Below are positions 1 through 9,061 of a DNA stretch of 64,000 nt, piece by piece. The DNA is taken from contig NZ_VKDC01000019.1 of assembly GCF_007097395.1 (NCBI RefSeq), positions 105,237 to 169,236 on the forward strand. The letters run 5' to 3'. The notes under the pieces were generated by a model that was given only the letters and a program-made list of their open reading frames with translations, did no database searches and had not been told where the DNA came from. The number at the start of each line of letters is the position of its first letter. The stretch's first letter is position 1. A program made the translations under genes and the position numbers. Source of the stretch: Fulvivirga sp. M361. Its GTDB lineage: Bacteria > Bacteroidota > Bacteroidia > Cytophagales > Cyclobacteriaceae.

Positions 1-3000
1 ATAGTCCTTACCAGGTAACAGGAGATGTGACCGTTATCACGGGAGTTATATTAACCATAGAAGCTGGCGTACAGATAAGTTTACCTATTTACACCAATGA
101 TATCATTATAAACGGCACATTAATCGCAGTCGGTAACGCTTCGCAGCCGATCATTCTAACTGGTCCCGGGGGCATTGATATTTCGGAGACCAGTAATAAT
201 TCCATACTAGAATTTATAGAATACACAGGAGCGGGATTTGTAGGTTCAGGCTTTTTGGATGATACCTTTACAGCGGGGATTTCATTGGGCTCTACTGGCA
301 GTTCGTCCATTAGTAATGCCGTTATGAACGACTGTGATGCTTGTCTGTACGTTTATAATGATTCGGAGCCAGTGATTCATCAATCCACTCTGTCTAATGC
401 AATTGTAGGCATTCGCTCTCAACAGGGAAATCCTACCATTACTAACTCTGCTCTAGACCAAAATACAGTTTATGGAGTGTGGCTGATAAATGGATCGGGT
501 GTTGTTCAAAACAATACTTTTTCCAACAATGGTTCTTCCGGTAAGAATTCGGCTCTCTACATCCAAAACCCAATGTTGGGATTAATTATTGAAAATAATG
601 TTTTTACCTCTAATCATCAGGACTTACTCATAGATGCTGAAATGGCAGATGACGAACTCTATGACACTAACGGTCTAACAGTTATTCAGATCGATTTAGG
701 TACTATTACTGGCAACACTACCTGGCAGAAGCCCCAGGCTCCTGAGACTTGGACTTATGCCATGTCAGCAGGTGCTGTGGCAGTTAATGCTTCCGTCACC
801 TTAACGATTGAGCCGGGAGTTGTCATTCAGCCCACAAATGATATTCAGGTTCAGGGTACAATAATCGCTCAAGGTACACCTTCAGAGCCTATTCAATTTT
901 TTGGGTCAGGAGCTTTTAATTTTTTAACCAATAGTATAGGTTCTGTATTTGAATTTGTAGAGTACTACGGTACTAAAAGTGACGGTGGAGGAGTATTTCG
1001 TCCACGAAGTGCTGCCAGTCCGATTACCATTAGGAATTCCCTTATAGACAATTGCCGATTTGGGGTATTGATCGATGGACAAAACTCAATCATAGAGCAA
1101 AACACGATTAGCAATTGCGATGAGGCCATACGATCCTCCTCAGCCAGTCCGATCATTACCAATAATTCAATAACAGATAATGAGTTTGGCATTCAATTCA
1201 CACAAGGAAGCCCTACCATCTCTAATAATACCTTTACTAATAATGGCAGTAGTTTTAATGGATCGGCAGCAATAAAGTTTAATAATGGTATTTCAAACCC
1301 CATAATTGAAAACAATTCATTCAGTAACAATACGAAGGATATCATTACCCACCCTGAAGTAATGGATGATGAGTTTTTTGATACGAACGGATTCTCAAAA
1401 ATTATCATAGATAATGAAGCTGTTGAAAATGATGTAACATGGCATGCGCCTGTGTTACCTGAGGTTTGGGAATTTGAAATGCTAGGAAGTGTTACTGTAA
1501 ACGCAGGTATAACACTCACGTTGGAGCCGGGTTTAATTATCAATTCGACTGCTTATACCTACGATATTGACGTTCAGGGGACATTATTGGCTGCAGGGAC
1601 GTCATCATCTCCAATCCAAATAGTTGGAGCCGGTGGCATAGACCTTTCAGAAACCAGCGTAAACTCAGTTATCGATCATTTGGAATGGCAAGGTATAGGT
1701 AATACAGGTATTGGGGCCGGAGATCGTACTTTTGGTGCAGGAATTTCCATCGGAGGCACTACTTCTACCATTTCTAATATAGAAATGAACGACTGTAGAA
1801 GTTGCATTTACATCTATAATGATGCTACTCCAATTCTAAATGATCTCACGCTTCGTAACGCCTTTTTAGATGGGATGTATGTCGATAGTGGTTCACCAAC
1901 TATTGCTAACTCCTGCATAACCAATCATGGAGATAATGGAATTGAAAATGTTGGAGGAGGGAGTGTTAATGCTATTAACAACTGGTGGGGTGATGCTTCA
2001 GGACCTTTCAATGCCAGTGCTAACAGTGGTGGTACGGGCAGTTCTGTCACTGACGGAGTTGTATTTGCCCCCTGGCTAACAACTGATATCTGCAATCCGG
2101 CAATAGCAGTTACCATACAACCACAGGATACAGACCAATGCGAGGGAACTAATGTCAGCTTTTCTGTGCTGGCATCCGGAGTAAATAATCTGCAATACCA
2201 ATGGCAGGAAGATGAGGGAACAGGTTTCACTAATCTGACTGATGGAGGATCAATTTCAGGGACACGCACCCCTAATCTGGATATATCTTCTATTACACCG
2301 TCAATGGATGGGTTGCTATACAGATGTGTAGTGTCAGGGGATAATACCACAGATGAAATCTCTTCTTCAGCAGTCCTTAGCGTAACGGCCCTTGCGAGAA
2401 TTACTACTAATCCAATAGATCAAACTCAAAATGTTGGTGAATCAGTCAGTTTTAGTATAACTACAAGTGGTGATAACTTAACGTACCAATGGCAAAAGGA
2501 CGGCACGGATATCTCTAACGAAACAAATCCTAGTCTTATATTGAATAGTATTACCATTAGTGATCAGGGCAATTATACCTGTGTTATCACCAGCAGCTGC
2601 AATACAATTGCCAGTTCATCTGCTCAATTAATAGTCAATGATCCTAATATAAGCTTCTCCATCATAGATTCAGAGCAGAATCAACCCATAGCAAATAATC
2701 AACAAACCTCCATAAGTTTTGGACAAACAGTCTCAGAGCAAAGTATTTCACGTCGTTTTTTAATAGAAAATACTGGCACCCAAACGCTAAATATAAGTAC
2801 TATAACTTCTTCTGACCAGGCTTTTGAAATCAGTGATGTCCCAGAACAAGTACCTGTAGCGGGTAGCCAGTCATTTGAAATAACTTTCTCAGCAAAGATA
2901 CCTGGAGTTTACCTCTCAACTATAAGTACTCTGACGGAATCAGGCTCTTTTCTTTACCCGGTTACTGCTGAAGTAACGGTACTACCGCCTGGCGAAGATC

Positions 3001-3272
3001 TTATTGTATATAATGCTTTAGCCCCTAACGGCAATGGCAAGAACGACTTCCTGAAAATCGAAAATATTGAATCTTATATAAACAACTCCGTGCAGATATA
3101 CAACCGCTGGGGTAGCAAGGTCTACGAAGTCTCGGGATACAACAACCAGAGTAAGAGGTTTGAAGGGCAAAGTAACACGAATGGAAATCATGCCTTAATA
3201 GAAGGTACTTATTTCTACATAATACAGACAGAAACTGATAAGCTCACAGGGTTTTTATATTTAAGAAGATGA
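1..3272 (+). CDS. Secreted parallel beta-helix / Ig-like protein with T9SS type-B sorting domain (5' end missing)
   Basis: The frame is already open at base 3, so the gene enters from the left; the GTG at 27 is not a real start. The first two thirds consist of three long repeats, each opening with a 'VTLTIEPGV' type motif and continuing as Asn/Ser-rich beta-helix rungs. Two Ig-like domains follow (about nt 2100-2380 and 2395-2635; 'YQWQ' strand and 'YxC' motif). Next comes a stretch of about 110 residues resembling choice-of-anchor/DUF1573-like repeats. The last 90 residues (from about nt 3000) match the gliding-motility-associated C-terminal domain, with 'NALAPNGNGKNDFL' and 'IYNRWGSKVYE', the type-B signal for export by T9SS. 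The product is probably a cell-surface or released adhesin or carbohydrate-contacting protein; its substrate is unknown. It is followed directly by a PorP/SprF gene, the usual partner of type-B cargo. Confidence 0.9.
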   Translation, partial: SPYQVTGDVTVITGVILTIEAGVQISLPIYTNDIIINGTLIAVGNASQPIILTGPGGIDISETSNNSILEFIEYTGAGFVGSGFLDDTFTAGISLGSTGSSSISNAVMNDCDACLYVYNDSEPVIHQSTLSNAIVGIRSQQGNPTITNSALDQNTVYGVWLINGSGVVQNNTFSNNGSSGKNSALYIQNPMLGLIIENNVFTSNHQDLLIDAEMADDELYDTNGLTVIQIDLGTITGNTTWQKPQAPETWTYAMSAGAVAVNASVTLTIEPGVVIQPTNDIQVQGTIIAQGTPSEPIQFFGSGAFNFLTNSIGSVFEFVEYYGTKSDGGGVFRPRSAASPITIRNSLIDNCRFGVLIDGQNSIIEQNTISNCDEAIRSSSASPIITNNSITDNEFGIQFTQGSPTISNNTFTNNGSSFNGSAAIKFNNGISNPIIENNSFSNNTKDIITHPEVMDDEFFDTNGFSKIIIDNEAVENDVTWHAPVLPEVWEFEMLGSVTVNAGITLTLEPGLIINSTAYTYDIDVQGTLLAAGTSSSPIQIVGAGGIDLSETSVNSVIDHLEWQGIGNTGIGAGDRTFGAGISIGGTTSTISNIEMNDCRSCIYIYNDATPILNDLTLRNAFLDGMYVDSGSPTIANSCITNHGDNGIENVGGGSVNAINNWWGDASGPFNASANSGGTGSSVTDGVVFAPWLTTDICNPAIAVTIQPQDTDQCEGTNVSFSVLASGVNNLQYQWQEDEGTGFTNLTDGGSISGTRTPNLDISSITPSMDGLLYRCVVSGDNTTDEISSSAVLSVTALARITTNPIDQTQNVGESVSFSITTSGDNLTYQWQKDGTDISNETNPSLILNSITISDQGNYTCVITSSCNTIASSSAQLIVNDPNISFSIIDSEQNQPIANNQQTSISFGQTVSEQSISRRFLIENTGTQTLNISTITSSDQAFEISDVPEQVPVAGSQSFEITFSAKIPGVYLSTISTLTESGSFLYPVTAEVTVLPPGEDLIVYNALAPNGNGKNDFLKIENIESYINNSVQIYNRWGSKVYEVSGYNNQSKRFEGQSNTNGNHALIEGTYFYIIQTETDKLTGFLYLRR

Positions 3273-4186
3273 TTATGAAAAAAGTAATCTTAGTGATTGT
3301 CTTAACTTCTTATGCCTGGTTTACAAACGCTCAACAGGACCCGTTATTAAGTCAATATCAATTTAACCAGTTACCCATTAACCCTGCCTATACCGGAGTG
3401 AATGATATGACAAGCTTTGATCTACATTATCGCTCTCAATGGGGAGGAGTAGCAGGAGCTCCAACCACTATTACATTTTCAGGTAACAGTTCTCTTTTTG
3501 AGAATAAAGTTGGGCTTGGACTATCACTTGTTCATGATGAGACAGGCGTTACTAAAAACACAAACTTTAACCTTGCTTACGCCTATGAACTGGACCTGTC
3601 GAATGATATGACACTATCTTTTGGGTTACAAACAGGTATTCTGTCATTGCGATATAATTTTGGGGAACTCACATTGGACGACCCAACAGATGAGGATTTC
3701 ACAAATGCAGATGACGGCCTCACAAAATTGAATTTTGGAACCGGACTCTTTATTAGTAATGAAAAATACTACTTGGGGGTTTCGGTCCCAAGATTACTCA
3801 AAGCCACGGAAGGTATTGGTGAAAACATAGGAGAACGATACAATCGACACTATTATTTCACCGGAGGACTGATTATAGACAAGTCACAGAGTGTTAAATT
3901 GAAGCCTTTTGCTGTACTTCGCCTGGCCGAAGATTCCCCACTTTCCACGGATATAGGCATCAGTGTCTTGCTTGCTGATGTCATTTGGGCTGGAGTATTT
4001 ACAAGAAATTTTAATGTTTATGGGATTTCAGCTTTTCTCAACCTTAATAATGGTTTTCGGCTTGGATATACTGGTGAACTGACTTCTAACGACTCACCTG
4101 CTTCTACCTTCAGCACTCATGAAGTTTCTGTAGGTATTGATCTCGAGTTGTTCGCTAACCAGGCTGTAGCAAGAAGATATTATTAG
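3269..4186 (+). CDS. PorP/SprF family type IX secretion membrane protein
   Basis: About 303-305 residues with a signal peptide (MKKVILVIVLTSYAWFTNAQ) and the family opening 'QQDPLLSQYQFNQLPINPAYTG', followed by alternating beta strands typical of an outer-membrane barrel. SprF/PorP proteins are needed for secretion or surface attachment of T9SS cargo with type-B C-terminal domains, and each is usually encoded just downstream of its cargo. That is the case here: ATG at 3269 overlaps the stop codon of the adhesin gene. A second ATG at 3275 would give the same signal peptide. Family assignment is firm; that it serves the upstream adhesin specifically is inferred from gene order. Confidence 0.93.
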   Translation: MIMKKVILVIVLTSYAWFTNAQQDPLLSQYQFNQLPINPAYTGVNDMTSFDLHYRSQWGGVAGAPTTITFSGNSSLFENKVGLGLSLVHDETGVTKNTNFNLAYAYELDLSNDMTLSFGLQTGILSLRYNFGELTLDDPTDEDFTNADDGLTKLNFGTGLFISNEKYYLGVSVPRLLKATEGIGENIGERYNRHYYFTGGLIIDKSQSVKLKPFAVLRLAEDSPLSTDIGISVLLADVIWAGVFTRNFNVYGISAFLNLNNGFRLGYTGELTSNDSPASTFSTHEVSVGIDLELFANQAVARRYY

Positions 4187-4196
4187 AAAAGTAGCA

Positions 4197-4901
4197 ATGA
4201 ACAAGTATAAAAGCCTTCATTTATGGATGATTATCCCTTTTGTATTGATGCAGAGTGGATTCATAGACAGCTACTGGATAACCTGGTCAGATGAAGATTG
4301 GTCTACCCATATTCATGTCTTTAGCGCCATGTTTTGGTATATACTCCTTATCGTACAGCCGTTCTTAGCCACGCACGGAAATATTCAGACTCATCGTACC
4401 TGGGGTATCATCGGTTTTTTTGTAGCTGGTGCTACAGTTTCCAGTGCCGTTTCCTTTCTATGGCAAGATGTTAGTTTTGGTGATGCCGGAGGTTTTGGCG
4501 AACCATTCACCGAAGGTTTTTTCTATGGGATAGTACTGGTGGAGTTAATCATGATGACGGGTTTTGCAGTAGCTGTCATTATGTCAATCGTGCATAGAAA
4601 AAGAACCGATGAGCATGTTTTATGGCTTATATCCACCATTTTTTATATCATGATGCCTGGACTGGGAAGAGGACTGGAATTTCTAATATTTACTTTCTAC
4701 GGCCCTTATGCCTGGCTGGCCCTGTCCATCTGCTCGGTACTTATTATTATAACCTTGCTCATGATTGGGTGGCGGTTGAAAAAAATCATGCACCCTGCCA
4801 TTCTACTAGGAATTGTGGTCAATATACCTACGTTTTTTGTCTATTGGATTGGTCAGCAGGCTTGGTATGTAGATTGGCTTCAGCAATTTATGAAGTACTA
4901 G
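4197..4901 (+). CDS. DUF2306-like integral membrane protein
   Basis: 234 residues with about seven hydrophobic segments. A 'THRTWG' motif in the second loop corresponds to the 'HRTLGK' motif of its neighbour and of DUF2306 membrane proteins. No catalytic motif or known ligand set is visible and the function of the family is unknown to me. It starts 10 bp after the PorP/SprF stop and ends 2 bp before the next gene, so it is probably co-transcribed with a related protein of the same kind. The paralogy of the two neighbours rests on topology and the shared HRT motif, not on an alignment. Confidence 0.7.
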   Translation: MNKYKSLHLWMIIPFVLMQSGFIDSYWITWSDEDWSTHIHVFSAMFWYILLIVQPFLATHGNIQTHRTWGIIGFFVAGATVSSAVSFLWQDVSFGDAGGFGEPFTEGFFYGIVLVELIMMTGFAVAVIMSIVHRKRTDEHVLWLISTIFYIMMPGLGRGLEFLIFTFYGPYAWLALSICSVLIIITLLMIGWRLKKIMHPAILLGIVVNIPTFFVYWIGQQAWYVDWLQQFMKY

Positions 4902-4903
4902 CA

Positions 4904-5533
4904 ATGAATAAGTATTTAAAGATAGCGCTATGGTCGATTATACTGGCTCTCAGCTGTTGGTTCTACTTTGAAAGCACAAAACCTTACTTTACAAATGACT
5001 TACAACCTCGTAAAATAGCCATCAAACCCTGGTTGGTCGCCCATTTTATCGGAGCATTTTGCACACTATTTTTAGGGCCGCTGCAGTTCTGGCCAAGACT
5101 TCGAAAAACATACCTCTCTCTTCACAGAACTTTAGGCAAAATCTATATTATAGGATCTCTTTTAGGAGCTTCCACTGTGTTTTACCTACTTTTCAACGGA
5201 TACACTTTATCCGGTGGAATTCCTTCCTTGTTTATACTGGCAATCTTATGGATATTCATGACTATAGCCGCATGGATATCCATTCGAAATCGGGATATTG
5301 TCAACCATAAAAATTTTATGATCCGAAGTTATGTCTTCGGGCTTGCCTTCCTCTTTATTCGAGTTTTTAATAGGCTTGATGAATATGGCTATAATCTTTT
5401 CCCTTATATAGAAGATGGGCTAATGCGATACACCTTGTATGAATGGATGTGCTGGGTTTATCCTCTGGTAATCACAGAAATGATTTTGGTCTGGTGGCCT
5501 GCACTTAAAGAAAGAGCTAAAACGACCTTATGA
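4904..5533 (+). CDS. DUF2306 family integral membrane protein
   Basis: 209 residues from the ATG at 4904, which lies two bases after the stop of the preceding gene; a longer reading in the same frame from 4622 would overlap that gene entirely and is rejected. It has about six hydrophobic segments, the first acting as a signal anchor (MNKYLKIALWSIILALSCW). The family motif 'LHRTLGKIYI' is present at about residues 71-80, with a second conserved-looking 'NHKNFMIRSY' segment. DUF2306 is a predicted membrane family without an assigned biochemical role. Two adjacent members suggest a two-subunit or paralogous pair. Confidence 0.78.
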   Translation: MNKYLKIALWSIILALSCWFYFESTKPYFTNDLQPRKIAIKPWLVAHFIGAFCTLFLGPLQFWPRLRKTYLSLHRTLGKIYIIGSLLGASTVFYLLFNGYTLSGGIPSLFILAILWIFMTIAAWISIRNRDIVNHKNFMIRSYVFGLAFLFIRVFNRLDEYGYNLFPYIEDGLMRYTLYEWMCWVYPLVITEMILVWWPALKERAKTTL

Positions 5534-6174
5534 AAGCATTTCACTTCCCAGCCCTGATGATTCTAATTTCTAATAGTAGCACCAATGACCTCCTCCTGAC
5601 TTCAGCACTCCTTTTACTATGTTTATTATTTAGCATAGTACCTTTTTCTCATCTTTCCCTCTATTTTTTCCAACATTATTGAGAAAATGATGAGAAATAA
5701 ACATGTTTTTGCTCGTTATTGTCTGAGGAAACTTATTATCATCAAAAAATCATCCATCTATCAGAAAACACTTTCTACGTCAAACAAACATATCATGTGG
5801 AATATGCGAATTTGCTGAAGTTAAGAAAGTAGATGGAAAATATCTGAGAGAAACTCAAAACTCTTAAAAAAGCAGTTTTGGTTAGTTTTTCTTTCCAGTT
5901 TCTTAATGGTCTTTCCTACCCCACCCATATTAATGAGGCAGATTTCCAAGTTGATTTTTAGATTTAATTAAATGTCTTTCCACAAAATGAATTCGGATAA
6001 GAGATAAATAGATACGAATCAAAGACCAAGCATTCTCCTGTTCAGTTCCGGCAATCTTTAAACTGGGAGAACTACCTACAATTTCCTCATTTTGACTACA
6101 TCCTTCCTCAATTAGGCTACAGGAAGGCAGAAGGGACTGTCGACCTTTGATACCAGAAACTAAATAATAAAATC
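5534..6174 (+). other. 641-bp stretch without an intact gene, containing an AraC relic
   Basis: No ORF of convincing length or composition is present on either strand. The 3' part contains a fragment that translates like the end of an AraC-type regulator (listed separately). The remainder is AT-rich and includes 'TTATTGTCTGAGG...' and other unstructured sequence. It presumably holds the promoter of the downstream dehydrogenase gene at 6175, but I cannot point to a convincing TTG/TAnnTTTG pair. Confidence 0.5.
6010..6063 (+). pseudogene. Relic of an AraC-family regulator (last ~18 codons)
   Basis: In one frame the DNA reads YESKTKHSPVQFRQSLN, which matches the C-terminus of the intact AraC gene 2 kb downstream (SKTNYSPIEFRQSFN) at 11 of 15 positions. 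The frame is closed by a TAA about 15 bases upstream, and the native stop codon is replaced by TGG. No start or remaining domain is recognisable. It lies just upstream of a short-chain dehydrogenase gene, the same kind of neighbour the intact AraC genes have, so it probably records a decayed copy of a regulator/dehydrogenase unit. Confidence 0.55.
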
Positions 6175-7011
6175 ATGGAAAATCAAAAGGAAAAAAAGGT
6201 TTGGTTCATCACAGGCTCTTCCCGCGGATTTGGTCGAATTTGGACAGAGGCAGCACTTGAGCGTGGGGATAAAGTAGTCGCAACAGCCCGTAAACTAAGT
6301 AGCATTGCAGACCTTCAGAAAAAGTATGGAGAAAGTGTTTTGACTCTTGAACTTGATGTAACAAAGCCAGATCAGGTTAAGACGACTATCATCCAGGCAC
6401 ACGCACATTTTGGAAAACTTGATGTCATCCTGAATAATGCAGGTTATTCACTTGTAGGCACTGTTGAAGAGGCCCGTCTGGACGATGTAAGAGCACTCTA
6501 TGATACTAATTTGTTCGGAACACTCTCCGTTGTACAAGCAGTACTACCATTTTTAAGGAAGCAAGGAAATGGTCATATAATTGGAGTATCCAGTAGCCTT
6601 GGTCATGAGTCCATGCCGGTAATTGGGTATTACTGTTCTACAAAATGGGCATATGAAGCCATTCATGAAAGTTTGGCTGCAGAGATCAAAGCCTTTGGCA
6701 TCAAAGTATCCCTTATTGAACCAGGAGCCTATGCTACAGAATTTGGTAGTCCTGAATCTTTGAAGATGTCGGAAGGACTAGATATCTACAATGATTTTAA
6801 AGAGCAATTCGTTAATGGTTTAAGAAATATGGAAAGGGGGAACCCGAATGCTACACCCGAGGCAATTTTCAAAGTGGTAGATGCTGAACAGCCACCATTA
6901 CGACTTTTACTGGGTGATCAAGCGCTACCTTCAGTTCGCAGGGCCTACAATGAAAGACTTGCCACATGGGAAGAATGGAAAGAGGTATCTAATGCCGTGC
7001 AAGGTAATTAG
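6175..7011 (+). CDS. Short-chain dehydrogenase/reductase (SDR)
   Basis: 278 residues, normal length for a classical SDR. The Rossmann cofactor motif TGSSRGFG is at residues 13-20, NNAGY at about 90-94, and the catalytic YxxxK as YCSTK (about 158-162) after the SSS strand. These enzymes oxidise or reduce alcohols and carbonyls with NAD(P)(H). The Arg after the TGSS stretch and the 'ATARK' end of the second strand (about residues 42-46) favour NADPH. The substrate cannot be read from sequence. It is followed by an AraC regulator, and two more SDR genes lie within 4 kb. Confidence 0.92.
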   Translation: MENQKEKKVWFITGSSRGFGRIWTEAALERGDKVVATARKLSSIADLQKKYGESVLTLELDVTKPDQVKTTIIQAHAHFGKLDVILNNAGYSLVGTVEEARLDDVRALYDTNLFGTLSVVQAVLPFLRKQGNGHIIGVSSSLGHESMPVIGYYCSTKWAYEAIHESLAAEIKAFGIKVSLIEPGAYATEFGSPESLKMSEGLDIYNDFKEQFVNGLRNMERGNPNATPEAIFKVVDAEQPPLRLLLGDQALPSVRRAYNERLATWEEWKEVSNAVQGN

Positions 7012-7052
7012 GTAGTTGTAGCACAGAAACAGATAAAATATTGTTTAACTTA

Positions 7053-7096
7053 TGATAACGATGACCAGTCATAGTCGCTGTTGGTTATCGTTATCA
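7053..7096 (+). promoter_or_regulatory. 15-bp inverted repeat just upstream of an AraC gene
   Basis: TGATAACGATGACCA (7053-7067) is mirrored by TGGTTATCGTTATCA (7082-7096), a 15-bp stem with one G-U pair and a 14-base loop. It ends 10 bp before the ATG of the AraC regulator and about 40 bp after the dehydrogenase stop. There is no T-run, so an operator or transcript hairpin affecting the AraC gene is as likely as a terminator. Confidence 0.5.
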
Positions 7097-7106
7097 ATTT
7101 CTAAAA

Positions 7107-8018
7107 ATGAAAAAAAGAATAAATACACCACGGAAATTTGATTCATTATCAGACTTTCATAACGCGTTTCGATTACCCAAGCCTATCCATCCACTGATAA
7201 GTTTTATTAATTTGGAAGATGCAGACGTTTCTACAAAAGAGCCCTTTGACTTTTTTACGCTTAATTTTTACAAGATAGCTTACAAAACGTCGCTCTGTGG
7301 GACTGCCAAATATGGACAAAACTATTACGACTTTGGAGAAGGGGGGTTGATCTTCACCGCACCAAATCAAGTATTTGAAAGCCCGAAAAAATCAGCCTCA
7401 GGTTATATTTTTTTTATACATCCTGATTTTTTACTCACCTATTCACTTACCAGAAAAATCAAACAATACGGTTTTTTTTCCTATGCAGCCAACGAGGCTT
7501 TACACCTTTCAGCTCAGGAGAAAGATACCATTATGTCTATTTTTAAAATAATAGATGAAGAGCTGAAGGGCAGAATAGATGATTTTAGCCATGATGTAAT
7601 TATTTCTCAAATAGAATTATTACTTAACTACAGCAACCGATTTTACAATCGTCAGTTCATCACGCATAAATCTGTTTATAAAGATCTACTGGTTAAGATG
7701 GAGGAGCTTTTAAATGACTACTTCGATGATTCAAAACCATTAAACGATGGCTTACCAACAGTTCAATACCTGGCTGAAAAGGTTAACGTATCTCCAAGCT
7801 ATTTAAGCGATATGTTGCGATCCCTTACAGGGCAAAATGGTCAGCAGCACATCCATCAGAAATTGATAGAAAAAGCAAAAGAGAAGCTGTCCACTACCAG
7901 TTGCTCCGTAAGTGAAATCGCCTATGCATTGGGTTTTGAACACCCTCAGTCGTTTAGCAAGCTTTTCAAATCAAAAACGAATTATTCACCTATCGAATTT
8001 CGACAATCTTTTAACTGA
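7107..8018 (+). CDS. AraC-family transcriptional regulator
   Basis: 303 residues. The N-terminal ~190 residues form a cupin-like sensing region ('GTAKYGQNYYDFGEGGLIFTAP' region). The C-terminal ~100 residues are the two-helix-turn-helix AraC domain: first HTH 'VQYLAEKVNVSPSYLSDMLR', second 'VSEIAYALGFEHPQSFSKLF', ending in 'YSPIEFRQSFN'. It sits between two SDR genes and probably controls one of them, a frequent arrangement in Bacteroidota. The inverted repeat 10 bp upstream may be its own operator. The inducer is unknown. Confidence 0.92.
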   Translation: MKKRINTPRKFDSLSDFHNAFRLPKPIHPLISFINLEDADVSTKEPFDFFTLNFYKIAYKTSLCGTAKYGQNYYDFGEGGLIFTAPNQVFESPKKSASGYIFFIHPDFLLTYSLTRKIKQYGFFSYAANEALHLSAQEKDTIMSIFKIIDEELKGRIDDFSHDVIISQIELLLNYSNRFYNRQFITHKSVYKDLLVKMEELLNDYFDDSKPLNDGLPTVQYLAEKVNVSPSYLSDMLRSLTGQNGQQHIHQKLIEKAKEKLSTTSCSVSEIAYALGFEHPQSFSKLFKSKTNYSPIEFRQSFN

Positions 8019-8078
8019 CAAACAGCATAAGCCTTAAGGTCAAGCCCAAAGTATGTTTGAATTTTATAACTTTGTGCT

Positions 8079-8978
8079 ATGAATTCATTGGAGAGCATAG
8101 AAGAATTTTACCGACGCAAACTCAATTGGGTGCCTGATAGCGTTCGTAAGGAAGTGGGACATTTCAATGTGTTCAAGCTAGCGCCTTTCGTGGGCACCAA
8201 TGCTAAACCGGTACCATATAGCCGAAGGGATTACTATAAAATAAGTCTTATAAAGGGGAATAATAAGGTTCACTATGCTGACAAAGTAGTGGAGATAAAG
8301 CAAAGGGCATTATTATTCGCTAACCCGCAAGTACCCTACAACTGGGAGGAAATCGACAAAATACAATCAGGCTATTTCTGTGTGTTTACAGGTTCATTTT
8401 TTAATCGCTTTGGTAACCTTACCGATTACGAACTTTTCCAACCTAACGGATCGTCCATTTTTGAGCTTTCTGAAAATCAAGCAGATGAAATAAGCCAGGT
8501 CTATGAACGCATGTTTGATGAAATTAACTCCGAATACATGCATAAATATGATATTCTGCGCACGCTTGTCTTTGAATTAATCCATAAAGCGTTAAAAATC
8601 AACCCTTCTCTTCACAAGGTCAAAAAATCTCTGAATGCCTCACACAGGATTACAACCCTTTTTTTAGAACTTCTGGAAAGACAATTTCCTATTGAAGATA
8701 CCCGTCAGCGGTTAAATCTTCGAACACCTGCTGCCTTTGCAGACCAATTGGCCATACATGTAAATCACCTCAACAGGGCGCTGAAGAAAACAACACAAAA
8801 ATCTACATCAGACATTATTCAGGAGCGTATTCTGCAGGAAGCGAAAATACTGTTAAAGCATAGTTCCTGGAATATTTCTGAAATCGCCTACGCTCTTGGC
8901 TTCAATGAAGTCACCCATTTCAACAAGTTCTTCAAACAACATCAGACGTTAGCACCAACATCTTTCAGAAATGTTTGA
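8079..8978 (+). CDS. AraC-family transcriptional regulator
   Basis: 299 residues, same architecture as its neighbour at 7107: an N-terminal cupin-like region ('VVEIKQRALLFANPQVPYNW') and a C-terminal AraC domain with HTH segments around 'FADQLAIHVNHLNRALKK' and 'ISEIAYALGFNEVTHFNKFF'. It starts 60 bp after the previous AraC gene and is followed by an SDR gene 83 bp later. A TAACTTTG sequence, matching the Bacteroidota -7 consensus, lies only 4 bp before the ATG at 8067-8074; I saw no matching -33 TTG, so it is not called as a promoter. Target genes are inferred from position only. Confidence 0.92.
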   Translation: MNSLESIEEFYRRKLNWVPDSVRKEVGHFNVFKLAPFVGTNAKPVPYSRRDYYKISLIKGNNKVHYADKVVEIKQRALLFANPQVPYNWEEIDKIQSGYFCVFTGSFFNRFGNLTDYELFQPNGSSIFELSENQADEISQVYERMFDEINSEYMHKYDILRTLVFELIHKALKINPSLHKVKKSLNASHRITTLFLELLERQFPIEDTRQRLNLRTPAAFADQLAIHVNHLNRALKKTTQKSTSDIIQERILQEAKILLKHSSWNISEIAYALGFNEVTHFNKFFKQHQTLAPTSFRNV

Positions 8979-9061
8979 TTTTGATAAGTTATCATTTACT
9001 TAGTATAATGAGAAGATAAGCTTCAGTACCAACTTTGTCTTATAATTAAAAACCAAAAATT

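Noticed and set aside
1925..2350. 141-residue reverse-strand ORF inside the adhesin gene
   Set aside because: Antisense to Ig-like domain coding sequence; low-complexity composition, no homology pattern.
4622..4903. N-terminal extension of the second DUF2306 gene
   Set aside because: Would fully overlap the preceding gene; the signal-anchor start at 4904 is much better.
8067..8074. TAACTTTG as promoter -7 box of the second AraC gene
   Set aside because: No TTG at the right distance upstream, and it would leave a 4-bp leader.
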